A DNA stretch of 46,069 bases from Bacteroidales bacterium (lineage in GTDB: Bacteria > Bacteroidota > Bacteroidia > Bacteroidales > UBA932). Position 1 is the stretch's first letter. Each line of letters starts with the position of its first letter. Position numbers and translations under genes: made by a program. The notes below the pieces were generated by a model. That model worked only from the letters and a program-made list of their open reading frames with translations, had not been told where the DNA came from and searched no databases. Shown in pieces: positions 23,640-33,617 of this stretch. The stretch spans positions 1 to 46,069 of the forward strand of contig JAQXJU010000078.1 in assembly GCA_029009115.1 (NCBI GenBank). Reading direction: 5' to 3'.

Positions 23640-26459
23640 ATGAACCACATAATCTCCAATGCCGGAGCAGCTATTCTGGCGACACTGTTTCTGTCGGCGG
23701 CCTGTACTGCAGACAGAGTAGATATTCAAATCAGCGAACCAGTTTCCGGGGCGGCATCCCGCATAAGGATAGAAGCTCCCGCCCAGACCGTAATCCACGT
23801 GACGGCCAGTCCGGATTCACGTATTCCCAAAAAGGAAAGCCTCGTAGTCACAGGTCAAGGCAAGAGAGGCAGAGTAAAACTCAAGACCATAAGGGAAGAG
23901 GGTTGTATCACCGTTTCTACCGATTCACTCAGCGTAAGAATCGACCCCTTGAGCGGGAAGATGAGCTTTTTCGACTGTCAGGGCAAGCCCCTGCTTGAAA
24001 ATGCCCGCAGTTCTTTCAGCCGCTTCAATATCGAAGGCGAACCACTTTACTCTGTGGTTCAGACCTTTGACTCGCCGGAAGATGAGTCTTTCTACGGACT
24101 TGGGCAGCATCAGAGCGATGACTTCAACTACAAGGGCAAGATTGAGGAGCTGTATCAGTTCAATACCAAGATTTCGATTCCATTCATTTACTCAACCAAG
24201 GGATACGGACTGTATTTCGACAACTACTCGTGGAGCCGCTTCGGCCACTACGAGGGCGAACGCCAGCTTGACGAACTCTTCATTCTCCGCGACAGGAACG
24301 GTTCAGAAGGTGGTTTGAGCGGCAGCTATATCTCTGCCGACGGACATAGGGTCGAAAGGACAGAGCCCCGGCTGTGCTGGTCGGATATCTATTCGGCAGC
24401 AGAGGGTCTTCCCAAAGAAATATCCTTGAACGACTCCTGGGCATGCTTCGACGGCAGTATAGAGCCTCTCGAGAGCGGAGAATACACTTTCAATCTCCTG
24501 TATGCCGGATACGTAAGGCTTCTTGCCGACGGGAAGGAAGTAATCCCGGAGATTTGGAGGACGACCATCAATCCAAATGTCAGGAGGTTCACTCTAAAGC
24601 TGGAGAAGGGGAAGAAACTGCCCGTAAGAATAGACTGGATGCCGGACGGGAACAAGTCATTCCTGGCCCTGACGGCCTACCCTCCCCTCTCTGAAGAGCT
24701 GAAGAGCAAGCAGATATGGTATTCCGAGGCTGTCCCCTGCCAGGATTATTACTTCATAAAGGGTGATAGAGCCTCTGAGGTGATACGCGGATACCGCCAG
24801 CTTACCGGCAAGGCTCCCATGATGCCAAAATGGGTGCTCGGGTACTGGCAGAGCCGCGACCGTTACTACACCCAGGAGCAGATTCTCTCGAACCTGACAG
24901 AATTCAGGACCAGAAATCTGCCCATCGACAATATCGTTATGGACTGGAACCACTGGCCACGCAGCAAATGGGGCTGTCACGAATTCGAGCAGAGCCGTTT
25001 CCCGGACCCTAAGGCTATGGTGGACAGCATTCATTCGCTGAATGCCCACATTATGGTATCGGTATGGCCTAAATTCTATCCCGAAAGCGGCCACTACGAT
25101 GAGTTCCTCCAGAAGGGATGGCTCTACGAGCGCAGCATACGCGATAGCCTAATCGACTGGCTGGGCTATCCTTACGCCTTCTACGACGCATATAACCCAG
25201 ATGCACGGAAACTCTTCTGGAAGCAGGTGGAGGACCACTACATCCCTCTGGGCGTGGATGCCTGGTGGATGGATGCCAGCGAGCCAAATGTCCTCGCCAA
25301 CACCCCGATGAACTACCGCAAGCAGCTCTGCGGCCCTACGGCACTCGGTTCTTCGGACGAATACTTCAATGCCTACGCCCTGGTGAATGCAAGGGGAATT
25401 TTTGAAGGCGAGGCCGTAACCCGAAAAGACCACCGTCCTTTCCTCCTGACCCGTTCGGCCTTTGCCGGTCTGCAGAGATACAATACTGCGGCGTGGAGCG
25501 GAGACATCTGTGCAAGATGGGAGGAGATGAAGGCCCAGATTTCGGCCGGGCTTAACTTCAGCTTCTGCGGTATTCCCTGGTGGACAATGGATATCGGAGG
25601 GTACGTCCCTGAAAAACGCTACATTGCAGCCTGCAAGGCATACGAAAAGAACGCTACAGAGAGCGAAGACCTTGATGAATGGAGGGAACTTTATACCCGC
25701 TGGTTCCAGTTCGGGGCATTTACACCCATCTTCCGCTCCCACGGGCAGTATCCTCTGCGTGAGCCCTGGAACATAGCGCCCGAAGGGCATCCCGCATACG
25801 AGTCGATAAGATACTATCTCGGTTTGAGATACCGTCTGATGCCCTACCTGTACTCACTTGCCGGGGCAAGTTATCTTGACGACGAGGTACTGATGAGGGC
25901 TCTTGTGATGGAATTCCCCGACGACAAGGCAAGCCGTAGCATCTCCGACGAGTTTATGCTCGGCCCTTCGCTTCTGGTTGCTCCCGTATGTCAGTACAAG
26001 GCAAGGAGCCGGGAGGTCTATCTGCCCGAGTGCAAAGGCGGATGGTACAACTACTACGACGGCTGCCCCTGCGCCTCGGGGACCATTCTTGCAGATGCCC
26101 CGTATGAGAGGATTCCCCTATTCGTAAGGGCAGGAAGTATAATTGCCGAGGGGCCCGACTGCCAGAGCAGTTCCGAAGGGACACCTGAGGAACTCACGCT
26201 GAAGGTTTATTCCGGTGCCGACGGCCAGATGAAACTCTACGAGGACAGGGGCGAAGGAAAGGAGTACGAGAATGGCTGGTACTCGATTATCCCCGTGAGC
26301 TTCTGCTCTTCCGAAGGAATTCTGAAGATTGGTCAAAGAAACGGTTCTTTCGAAGGAATGCCCTTGGAGAGGACTCTGAAGGTGGTCGTATTCCCTTCGG
26401 GAAGCGAAAGGACTGTTCGCTACGACGGGCACGAGATAGAAATAAAATTATCTGAATAG
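23640..26459 (+). CDS. Lipoprotein GH31 alpha-xylosidase with PA14 insert
   Basis: The protein has 939 residues. A lipoprotein signal ends in FLSAAC (Cys22). The N-terminal GH31 beta-sandwich contains FYGLGQHQSDDFNY; a PA14-like insertion occupies about residues 240-347; the (beta/alpha)8 barrel follows. The catalytic nucleophile is Asp545 in WWMDASEPN and the likely acid/base is Asp622 in WSGDICARW. A PA14 insert in a Bacteroidota GH31 is known from alpha-xylosidases acting on xyloglucan oligosaccharides (Cellvibrio Xyl31A, BACOVA_02646). Co-transcription with xylB (4-nt gap), xylA and xylE strongly supports xylose release. Alpha-glucosidase activity is the alternative. Membrane-anchored, periplasmic or surface location. 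Confidence 0.9.
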   Translation: MNHIISNAGAAILATLFLSAACTADRVDIQISEPVSGAASRIRIEAPAQTVIHVTASPDSRIPKKESLVVTGQGKRGRVKLKTIREEGCITVSTDSLSVRIDPLSGKMSFFDCQGKPLLENARSSFSRFNIEGEPLYSVVQTFDSPEDESFYGLGQHQSDDFNYKGKIEELYQFNTKISIPFIYSTKGYGLYFDNYSWSRFGHYEGERQLDELFILRDRNGSEGGLSGSYISADGHRVERTEPRLCWSDIYSAAEGLPKEISLNDSWACFDGSIEPLESGEYTFNLLYAGYVRLLADGKEVIPEIWRTTINPNVRRFTLKLEKGKKLPVRIDWMPDGNKSFLALTAYPPLSEELKSKQIWYSEAVPCQDYYFIKGDRASEVIRGYRQLTGKAPMMPKWVLGYWQSRDRYYTQEQILSNLTEFRTRNLPIDNIVMDWNHWPRSKWGCHEFEQSRFPDPKAMVDSIHSLNAHIMVSVWPKFYPESGHYDEFLQKGWLYERSIRDSLIDWLGYPYAFYDAYNPDARKLFWKQVEDHYIPLGVDAWWMDASEPNVLANTPMNYRKQLCGPTALGSSDEYFNAYALVNARGIFEGEAVTRKDHRPFLLTRSAFAGLQRYNTAAWSGDICARWEEMKAQISAGLNFSFCGIPWWTMDIGGYVPEKRYIAACKAYEKNATESEDLDEWRELYTRWFQFGAFTPIFRSHGQYPLREPWNIAPEGHPAYESIRYYLGLRYRLMPYLYSLAGASYLDDEVLMRALVMEFPDDKASRSISDEFMLGPSLLVAPVCQYKARSREVYLPECKGGWYNYYDGCPCASGTILADAPYERIPLFVRAGSIIAEGPDCQSSSEGTPEELTLKVYSGADGQMKLYEDRGEGKEYENGWYSIIPVSFCSSEGILKIGQRNGSFEGMPLERTLKVVVFPSGSERTVRYDGHEIEIKLSE

Positions 26460-26463
26460 CAGC

Positions 26464-27927
26464 ATGTTACTTCTTGGTTATGACATTGGCAGCTCCTCTG
26501 TCAAGGCGAGTCTTATAAGGGTTGAGGACTCAAGGACGGTCGCAAGCGCATCTTCGCCCTCCGAGGAGGCTCCCATCCTGTCACTCCGTCCCGGCTGGGC
26601 CGAGCAGAACCCCAACGACTGGTGGGAATATCTAAAGGAAGCCACACTCAAGTTGAAGCCATCGCTCGAATCGGACAAAGTGGCCGCCATAGGCATCTCC
26701 TATCAGATGCACGGGCTGGTTTGCGTAGGAAGAGACCTCAGGCCTCTCAGAAATGCCATCATCTGGTGCGATTCGAGGGCTGTCCCCTACGGACAGAAGG
26801 CTTTTGCAGAAATCGGTGCCGACCGCTGCCTGAAGCACAACCTCAATTCGCCCGGAAACTTTACGGCTGCAAAGCTCGCCTGGGTTAAGGAGAACGAGCC
26901 CGAATTGTACAGGCAGATATACAAGATTCTGCTCCCTGGCGACTATATTGCCACTCGGATGAGCGGCGAGGCAACAAGCACTGTGAGCGGTCTGTCGGAA
27001 GGGATACTTTGGGATTTCAGACAGAACTGTGTATCTACCGAGATATTGGATGCCCTGGGTCTTGACCCCGCGATGATTGCCCGGACCGTCCCCTGTTTTG
27101 GAGAATCGCTGCATCTTGGCAGCGCCGCCGCACAGGAACTCGGGCTCGAGGCCGGCATACCCATCTGCTACCGGGCAGGAGATCAGCCCAACAACGCATT
27201 CAGCCTGAACGTGCTGAGACCAGGAGAAATAGCCGCTACGGCAGGAACCTCGGGAGTGGTTTACGGAGTCAGCGGCAAGATTGCCTGCGACCCGCTGTCG
27301 AGGGTGAATTCCTTCGCGCACGTCAACCATAGCCCCGAAGACCCCCGCATTGGAATACTTCTGTGCATCAACGGAAGCGGAATACTCAATGCCTGGACAC
27401 GAAGGAACGTCGCCCCTGAGGGGCTCACCTACGCCGAGATGAATGCCCAGGCCGCAAAAGTACCCGTAGGCTGCGAGGGGCTTTCGATACTTCCCTTCGG
27501 GAACGGTGCCGAGCGTATGCTGGGCAACCTTGCCCCCGGATGCAGCATCCACGGACTCGATTTCAACAGACACTCCCGCGCGCATATCTACCGCGCCGTT
27601 CAGGAAGGCATAGCATTCTCATTCCGCTACGGGATGGACATTATGTCGGAAATGGGGATGAAGGCATCGGACATTCACGCCGGTGCGGCAAATCTCTTCC
27701 TGTCATCAGTCTTCCGCAAGACCCTGTCTTCAGTCACAGGAACGGTAATCAATCTGTATGACACCGACGGTGCCGCAGGTGCCGCAAGGGGTGCAGGAGT
27801 CGGTTGCGGAATATATCGCAACACCGACGAGGCCTTCGAGGGCCTTGGCATTATCGGCAGCCAGACACCCGAAGACAGGAAACTGTACGAAGCTGCATAT
27901 CAGAACTGGAAAGAACATTTAATGTAA
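26464..27927 (+). CDS. xylB: Xylulokinase
   Basis: The protein of 487 residues belongs to the FGGY carbohydrate kinase family. The first phosphate loop is [13 protein letters not shown]; the substrate region is [27 protein letters not shown]; the catalytic Asp lies in [14 protein letters not shown]; and GTSGVVYGV with the C-terminal [10 protein letters not shown] are the FGGY ATP-binding parts. MHGLV and the WCDSR motif are typical of xylulokinase. It phosphorylates D-xylulose to xylulose 5-phosphate, feeding the pentose phosphate pathway. The gene starts 4 nt after GH31 and ends 7 nt before xylA. Confidence 0.95.
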   Translation: MLLLGYDIGSSSVKASLIRVEDSRTVASASSPSEEAPILSLRPGWAEQNPNDWWEYLKEATLKLKPSLESDKVAAIGISYQMHGLVCVGRDLRPLRNAIIWCDSRAVPYGQKAFAEIGADRCLKHNLNSPGNFTAAKLAWVKENEPELYRQIYKILLPGDYIATRMSGEATSTVSGLSEGILWDFRQNCVSTEILDALGLDPAMIARTVPCFGESLHLGSAAAQELGLEAGIPICYRAGDQPNNAFSLNVLRPGEIAATAGTSGVVYGVSGKIACDPLSRVNSFAHVNHSPEDPRIGILLCINGSGILNAWTRRNVAPEGLTYAEMNAQAAKVPVGCEGLSILPFGNGAERMLGNLAPGCSIHGLDFNRHSRAHIYRAVQEGIAFSFRYGMDIMSEMGMKASDIHAGAANLFLSSVFRKTLSSVTGTVINLYDTDGAAGAARGAGVGCGIYRNTDEAFEGLGIIGSQTPEDRKLYEAAYQNWKEHLM

Positions 27928-27934
27928 GAACAAT

Positions 27935-29254
27935 ATGGCAAACAAAGTTTATTTCCCCGGCATCGACAAGATTGCCTTTGAAGGAACAGAGAGCAAGAAC
28001 CCTCTGGCATTCCGTTATTATGATCCCGAAAGGCTTGTGATGGGCAAGAAGATGAAGGACTGGCTACGTTTTGCAATGGCCTGGTGGCACACACTCGGCC
28101 AGGCATCCGGCGACCAGTTCGGAGGCCAGACCCGTTCATACGAATGGGACAGCGCCGAATGCCCTATGCAGAGAGCAAAAGACAAGGTTGACGCAGGTTT
28201 CGAGATTATGCAGAAACTCGGCATCGCTTACTACTGCTTCCACGACATTGACCTTATTGAGGACAGCGACGACATAGGCGTATATGAGGCTCGGATGCAG
28301 GAGATTACAGAATATCTCGAGCAGAAGATGAAGGAGACCGGAATCAAGCTGCTCTGGGGTACTGCAAACGTATTCGGACACAAGCGCTATATGAACGGAG
28401 CTGCCACCAACCCCGACTTTGACGTAGTTGCAAGGGCAGCTGTCCAGATTAAGAACGCTATCGATGCCACCATACGTCTGGGAGGTGAGAACTATGTGTT
28501 CTGGGGAGGACGCGAAGGGTATTCGAGTCTTCTGAACACCCAGATGCAGCGCGAAAAGGACCATCTTGCCAAGATGCTCACTGCAGCCCGCGACTACGCC
28601 CGTTCAAAGGGCTTCAAGGGGACATTCCTCATAGAGCCCAAGCCTATGGAGCCCACAAAGCACCAGTATGACGTCGATACCGAGACTGTCATAGGATTCC
28701 TCAGGGCCAATGGTCTTGAGAAGGACTTCAAGGTAAACATCGAGGTCAACCACGCCACCCTTGCCGGACACACCTTCGAGCACGAGCTGGCAGTTGCCGT
28801 TGACAACGGAATGCTCGGAAGCATCGACGCCAACAGGGGCGATGCCCAGAACGGCTGGGACACAGACCAGTTCCCCATCAGCGACTGGGATCTCACCCAG
28901 GCTATGCTGCAGATTGTCCGCAATGGCGGCCTGGGAACGGGAGGCTCTAACTTCGATGCCAAACTCCGCCGCAACTCCACCGACCCCGAGGATATCTTCA
29001 TCGCACACATAAGCGCTATGGATGCAATGGCCAGAGCCCTGCTCAATGCAGCCAACATCATCGAGAACAGTCCCATTCCCGCAATGGTCAAGGAAAGGTA
29101 CGCTTCCTTCGACAGCGGCAAAGGCAAGGAGTTCGAACAGGGAAAGCTCTCTCTTGAGGAACTGGCAGAGTATGCCAGACAGAACGGCGAACCCGCCCAG
29201 AGATCCGGAAAGCAGGAACTCTACGAGGCACTCATCAACATATATTCCGAATGA
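27935..29254 (+). CDS. xylA: Xylose isomerase
   Basis: The protein of 439 residues is a full-length class II xylose isomerase. Metal-ligand motifs are visible: [15 protein letters not shown] (first Glu), [14 protein letters not shown] (His and Glu), and [19 protein letters not shown] (Asp ligands). FWGGREGY supplies further active-site residues. It converts D-xylose to D-xylulose, which XylB then phosphorylates. Gene order xylB-xylA-xylE is common in Bacteroidota. Its stop overlaps the start of the transporter gene by 4 nt (ATGA). Confidence 0.98.
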   Translation: MANKVYFPGIDKIAFEGTESKNPLAFRYYDPERLVMGKKMKDWLRFAMAWWHTLGQASGDQFGGQTRSYEWDSAECPMQRAKDKVDAGFEIMQKLGIAYYCFHDIDLIEDSDDIGVYEARMQEITEYLEQKMKETGIKLLWGTANVFGHKRYMNGAATNPDFDVVARAAVQIKNAIDATIRLGGENYVFWGGREGYSSLLNTQMQREKDHLAKMLTAARDYARSKGFKGTFLIEPKPMEPTKHQYDVDTETVIGFLRANGLEKDFKVNIEVNHATLAGHTFEHELAVAVDNGMLGSIDANRGDAQNGWDTDQFPISDWDLTQAMLQIVRNGGLGTGGSNFDAKLRRNSTDPEDIFIAHISAMDAMARALLNAANIIENSPIPAMVKERYASFDSGKGKEFEQGKLSLEELAEYARQNGEPAQRSGKQELYEALINIYSE

Positions 29255-30657
29255 GCGCCAGTTCCAAGAAAGGCAGTCCTGCCTATCTGGCAGGCATTGT
29301 TCTGATTGCAGTCATAGGCGGGCTTCTCTTCGGATATGACACGGCTGTGATTTCGGGGGCAGAGAAAGGACTTCAGCAGTTCTTCTCGTCTGCCACCGGC
29401 TTCACTTACACCGATGCCATCCACGGATTCACCACATCGAGCGCACTGATTGGTTGCATTATCGGAGCCTTCCTTTCAGGTTTCCTCGCATCGTCTTTCG
29501 GACGCAAGAAAACTCTGTTCGTGGCAGGAATTCTTTTCCTGCTGTCGGCACTCGGTTCGTGGAGGCCCGAATTCATCTTCTTCGAGAAGGGGGTACCCAC
29601 GAGCGGGCTTCTGATAGCATTCAACATCTACCGCATTCTCGGAGGAATAGGTGTCGGACTGGCCTCGGCCCTCTGCCCTATGTACATTGCCGAGGTTTCT
29701 CCCGCTGAAAAGAGGGGGACTCTTGTATCCTGGAACCAGTTTGCCATCATCTTCGGCCAGCTGATGGTTTACTTCGTAAACTTTCTGATTGTACGCGCTC
29801 ACGCTAACGACCCTGCGGTGCAGGAGTGGGCTATGCAGGTCGGCTGGAGGACTATGTTCGTCAGCGAGACGGTTCCCGCCGGTCTGTTCGCTCTGCTGAT
29901 TCTGCTTGTGCCCGAGACTCCGAGGTATCTCGTCCTGAGCGGCAGAGAAGACAAAGCTCTCGAGGTCCTCACCCGCATAAACGGCTACGACAAAGCCGGC
30001 GGAATCCTTCAGGATATCAAGGATACTGCCGTAGAGAAGAAGGAAAGGCTGCTGGCATACGGCTTTATGGTGGTGTTTATAGGATGTATGCTGAGCGTAT
30101 TTCAGCAGATAATAGGCATAAACGCCGTACTCTATTTTGCTCCGAGAATATTCGAGTCAATGGGAATGGGCAACCCTATGGCCCAGACCGTGATAATGGG
30201 AATCATCAATATCAGCTTCACCCTGCTGGCAGTGTTCACAGTCGAGAAGCTGGGAAGGAAACCTCTGCTGATCTGCGGCTCGGCGGGAATGGCAGTGGGT
30301 GCATTCGGCGTTGCTCTCAGCAACATCGCTGACCTGCCTGCTTTCATACCTGTGGCCAGTATAATGCTCTACAGCGCCTGCTTTATGTTCAGCTGGGGGC
30401 CTGTATGCTGGGTTTATATCTCCGAAATCTTCCCCAATACAATAAGGTCGCAGGCCACGGCCATAGCGGTGGCTTTCCAGTGGATATTCAACTTCCTGGT
30501 ATCATCGACCTTCGTACCTATGTACAGCTGGAGCCCGTTCTTCGCATATGCCCTTTATGGAGTGATATGCATAGTGGCGGCACTCTTCGTATGGAAGCTG
30601 GTTCCCGAGACCAAGGGCAAGACTCTGGAAGACATGAACAGACTCTGGAGAAAGTAA
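29251..30657 (+). CDS. xylE: MFS sugar porter, XylE-like D-xylose/H+ symporter
   Basis: The protein has 468 residues and 12 hydrophobic segments. It has all major sugar-porter signatures: [25 protein letters not shown], the [20 protein letters not shown] stretch after helix 4, PETPRYL before the central loop, [14 protein letters not shown] (sugar-binding helix 7), and the final [11 protein letters not shown]. With xylose isomerase and xylulokinase in the same operon, D-xylose is the likely cargo, moved across the inner membrane with protons. It is the last gene of the operon; a terminator hairpin follows at 30676-30718, inside the convergent regulator gene. Confidence 0.94.
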   Translation: MSASSKKGSPAYLAGIVLIAVIGGLLFGYDTAVISGAEKGLQQFFSSATGFTYTDAIHGFTTSSALIGCIIGAFLSGFLASSFGRKKTLFVAGILFLLSALGSWRPEFIFFEKGVPTSGLLIAFNIYRILGGIGVGLASALCPMYIAEVSPAEKRGTLVSWNQFAIIFGQLMVYFVNFLIVRAHANDPAVQEWAMQVGWRTMFVSETVPAGLFALLILLVPETPRYLVLSGREDKALEVLTRINGYDKAGGILQDIKDTAVEKKERLLAYGFMVVFIGCMLSVFQQIIGINAVLYFAPRIFESMGMGNPMAQTVIMGIINISFTLLAVFTVEKLGRKPLLICGSAGMAVGAFGVALSNIADLPAFIPVASIMLYSACFMFSWGPVCWVYISEIFPNTIRSQATAIAVAFQWIFNFLVSSTFVPMYSWSPFFAYALYGVICIVAALFVWKLVPETKGKTLEDMNRLWRK

Positions 30658-30661
30658 TACT

Positions 30662-33535
30662 CTATAGTTTTTTCGAGGTTCGGCTGTATTCTGAAGGATT
30701 GCAGCCGAACTTCTTTTTAAACCTGAGAGAGAAATACTTGGGCGAGCTGAAACCCAGGTTGTCGGCAACTTCGGCGACACGGTATGTCCCCTCTGACAGC
30801 ATAGTGGCGGCGTGCTTGAGGCGTATGTCCTCAATGAATACCTGGGGTGTCTGACCACAGGCTGCCTTGAGGCGGGCAGTCAGGGTGGTCTTGCCCATAT
30901 TGAGCTCCGAGCACAGCAGGGGGACATCCAGATTCTGGGCAAAGAGATTGCGTTCGACGGCTCCAATAGCGGCATTCAGGAATTTGGCATTCATGGATGC
31001 TATGGCGGTGGGGCTGGAAGGATCCTCATTTCTGTCAAGGTTGTCGTTCTCCATATCTACGAAGTCCGAAATGAGAGTTCTCATATTCTTTGCCTTGATG
31101 TAGATGTCTTCGATGTTCTCCACGCCCTTGGTTCTGGAACCGAAGTCTCTGAAGAATCGTTCTATCTGTCCTATTATCAGATTAAGAGGAGTCCTGAGCC
31201 TGTATGAGATATCCACGAAGAACTTGCTCTTTTCGATATTCTCCCTTTCCTGACGACGCAGTTTCTCGGCCAGCAGCATTCTTGTCCAAAGAGTGTACAG
31301 GACAAAGGCAATCAGGGTCAGAAGGAATGCAATCACAGAGATTTTGAACAAGGGAGTGGCATACCAATAGGGTTTGAGCACAAGGGAGAGAGAATCTTCG
31401 GCGCAATCCCCTCCCCTTCTGTCGGCCCTTACCCTGAGGGTATATCTGCCGTGATGCATATTCATAAAACGTAAGGGAGAACCTATGTCGAAAATGTGCC
31501 ACTGTTTGTCAAATCCTTCGAGGCAGTAGCTATAGACCGGCGAATTGACTCCGGTATAGTCGAAAGCAGCTGCATCAAGGCTGAAACTCGTCTGGCCGGG
31601 AGCGAGAACTATTTCGTCAAGAAAAGGCAGGTGAACCTTGGCGTCGAGCCTCTTGTCATTGACAAAAATAGCGTCGAGGGTAATGTTCAGAGGAGCCTGG
31701 CGGGGTCTTGCAAAGTCGGAGGGGAGCATCGCCAGACCATTTCCGCCTCCGGCCAGAATGGAACCGTCGGAAAGTAGGAGTGCCGCTCCACCACGGGCGG
31801 ACTTGAAAGTAAGTCCGCTCTGATGACTGTAGTTATGGCAGATATGTTTTTCGGTATCAAGTATCGAGAGCCCGGACACAGTCCCCACAAGCACATATCT
31901 GTCATCAACAGGAACCACATATGCAGTATGGTTGTCGGCGAGTCCGCAGTTTTCTGTTCCGTAGAAAGTCGCCCTCTCCCCTTCCATACAAACGACACCG
32001 TAGGTTCCGCCCACAAGGGCCATCCAGATGCGCCCCTTTCGGTCTATGGAGATGTCTGAGACAATGTTGGCATTCCACGGTACAGGAGCGTCATCGGGCG
32101 CAGGGACACTCTCTATGACTCCTCCAGGCCTGTAGCGGTACAGGCCCTGTGAAGCAATCCAGAGAGTTCCTTCGCCATCTGCCTCTATGTCATAAATGCG
32201 GGATTCAAGACCCGGAATGCGCCTTGTGACTGCACTCTCGGTTCTGGGATTGAAACTGTACAGGCCATAGGTTCCTCCAAGATAAAGAGTGTCAGACAGC
32301 ATTTCTATGGAAACTATCGATTCAGAGGCATTCATCGACTGGGGGATTCTGACCTGGACACGAGTAACAGAACCGCGTGAAAAGTCGTAACAGAGCATTG
32401 GGGAGGAATAGTCTCCTGCCCAGAGACGGTCGGCAGAGGCGTCGTAATAAGACCCCTGATACTTGATGCCTTCGGTCCCGGGCATAAGAGTCCAGGTTCC
32501 GGACGAATATTTCCACATACCGAAATTGTCGGTCAACATCAAAATGTCTCCCCTGTGGTCTTGAACAAGGGAACGCACTATATCAGAACCCGGTGGAGTG
32601 GGCACATTCTCGAAAGGAAAGGAACTTACATTTGCATAATAGACACCGTTGTAATATGTCCCTGTCCAGAGATTGTCATCGCGATCGACAAACACGCCGC
32701 AAACAGGGCTTCCTGTTCGCCCGGACAGGCTTTCTTCGCTTAATTCTCCGGAGGGATTGAGACGGAACAGGCCGTTTACAGCACCTATGTAAAGATTTCC
32801 GGAAGAATCGGATGCAAAAGAACGGACTTGGCGGAATGGGACTCCCTTGTGAGCAGTGTAAGACTCTAGAGTCTGCCAGCTGCTTGTATCAACAGAGAGG
32901 AAACCTCCCGAATATAGCCCTATCCAGAGACGCTTCGACGAATCAAGGTGCAGGTCCATTACTCTTGAAGGAAGAGGCATAACAGCCCTTACGCTGTCGG
33001 ATTCGATAAGAACAAGACCTGAATCGGTTGTTCCTGCTACAAGACTACCGTCGCCGAGACGCTCAAGACAGGTGACACTATAGTTCTCAGGGAGTCTGCG
33101 GCTGAGGGTAAGGGTGTCGCTGCGTCCGACATAGATGCGTGAATCGACTGCGACAAGAATAGAGTCTGCTTCGGCAAGAAGGGCCGAAGATTCGAGAGGA
33201 AGGCTGTCGGAGCGAAGAATCTCTGTGGAGGAAGTAGAAATATCGAAGCGGCAAAGTGATTTCAGGGTAGGTGCATAGATGAGGTTCTCGGCGTTGGTGG
33301 CAAGCGGATGCCAGGGCATGGAGGTGTGCATGGTCTCGAGTTTGTGACCGTTGAAGCGGCAGAGACCTATTGAGGTATTCAACCATATTGCTCCCAATCT
33401 GTCCTGAATGATAGAATATACCGATGTTGTGGACAAAGAACTGAGTTCCAGAGGGATACGGTTATTTATAGAGTAAAGCTGGAACGAGGATGCCAGAGCC
33501 GACAATACTACAATCAGGAATTTGCGCATACGCAT
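30662..33535 (-). CDS. Kinase-less HTCS-like regulator: propeller sensor, TM, DHp remnant, AraC HTH
   Basis: The protein has 957 residues; canonical hybrid two-component regulators have about 1300-1400. After a signal peptide (MRMRKFLIVVLSALASSFQL), repeated Reg_prop blades (for example RLGAIWLNTSIGL, KRLWIGLYSGGF, GTLWIASQGLYR) form a periplasmic sensor, then a Y_Y_Y domain and a TM helix at about 730-750. A DHp-like helical pair follows (about 760-830), but the expected SHELRTPL reads SYRLRTPL: the phosphoacceptor His is Tyr778 and the following acidic residue is Arg. No HATPase boxes and no receiver domain occur before a complete AraC HTH (about 850-957, ending FKKKFGCNPSEY). It should sense an oligosaccharide and bind DNA without phosphorelay. 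Divergent from the GH3-SusCD operon, with direct repeats between them. Confidence 0.92.
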   Translation of the reverse strand: MRMRKFLIVVLSALASSFQLYSINNRIPLELSSLSTTSVYSIIQDRLGAIWLNTSIGLCRFNGHKLETMHTSMPWHPLATNAENLIYAPTLKSLCRFDISTSSTEILRSDSLPLESSALLAEADSILVAVDSRIYVGRSDTLTLSRRLPENYSVTCLERLGDGSLVAGTTDSGLVLIESDSVRAVMPLPSRVMDLHLDSSKRLWIGLYSGGFLSVDTSSWQTLESYTAHKGVPFRQVRSFASDSSGNLYIGAVNGLFRLNPSGELSEESLSGRTGSPVCGVFVDRDDNLWTGTYYNGVYYANVSSFPFENVPTPPGSDIVRSLVQDHRGDILMLTDNFGMWKYSSGTWTLMPGTEGIKYQGSYYDASADRLWAGDYSSPMLCYDFSRGSVTRVQVRIPQSMNASESIVSIEMLSDTLYLGGTYGLYSFNPRTESAVTRRIPGLESRIYDIEADGEGTLWIASQGLYRYRPGGVIESVPAPDDAPVPWNANIVSDISIDRKGRIWMALVGGTYGVVCMEGERATFYGTENCGLADNHTAYVVPVDDRYVLVGTVSGLSILDTEKHICHNYSHQSGLTFKSARGGAALLLSDGSILAGGGNGLAMLPSDFARPRQAPLNITLDAIFVNDKRLDAKVHLPFLDEIVLAPGQTSFSLDAAAFDYTGVNSPVYSYCLEGFDKQWHIFDIGSPLRFMNMHHGRYTLRVRADRRGGDCAEDSLSLVLKPYWYATPLFKISVIAFLLTLIAFVLYTLWTRMLLAEKLRRQERENIEKSKFFVDISYRLRTPLNLIIGQIERFFRDFGSRTKGVENIEDIYIKAKNMRTLISDFVDMENDNLDRNEDPSSPTAIASMNAKFLNAAIGAVERNLFAQNLDVPLLCSELNMGKTTLTARLKAACGQTPQVFIEDIRLKHAATMLSEGTYRVAEVADNLGFSSPKYFSLRFKKKFGCNPSEYSRTSKKL
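30676..30718 (+). terminator. Probable terminator of the xylose operon, inside the regulator gene
   Basis: GTTCGGCTG (30678-30686) pairs perfectly with CAGCCGAAC (30702-30710), extended by AG/TT and followed by TTCTTTTT. It lies 20 nt past the xylE stop and within the last codons of the antisense regulator gene. Orientation of the T-run fits plus-strand termination only. Confidence 0.7.
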
Positions 33536-33543
33536 AAATGCTT

Positions 33544-33579
33544 AAAATCGAACAATATTACGACAAAAATCGAACAATA
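33544..33579. promoter_or_regulatory. Operator candidate: two 14-bp direct repeats, 22-bp period
   Basis: AAAATCGAACAATA occurs exactly at 33544-33557 and again at 33566-33579. The 22-bp period is close to two helical turns, placing both copies on one face, as expected for a dimeric AraC-type activator. The proximal copy ends 26 bp before the -7 box of the GH3 operon. The repeats lie between that operon and the divergent regulator gene. Confidence 0.8.
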
Positions 33580-33605
33580 ACTACCATTTAGAGTAATAAA
33601 AAAAG

Positions 33606-33613
33606 TAAATTTG
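33606..33613 (+). promoter_or_regulatory. -7 box of the GH3-SusCD operon; no -33 box
   Basis: TAAATTTG matches TAnnTTTG and ends 4 nt before the GH3 ATG, so transcription should begin at or near the start codon. No TTTG is found 19-20 nt upstream, which fits dependence on an activator bound at 33544-33579. Confidence 0.7.
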
Positions 33614-33617
33614 AGCC

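Noticed and set aside
30662..33535. Canonical hybrid histidine kinase/response regulator
   Set aside because: Phosphoacceptor His is Tyr, and the ATPase and receiver domains are absent from the open frame.
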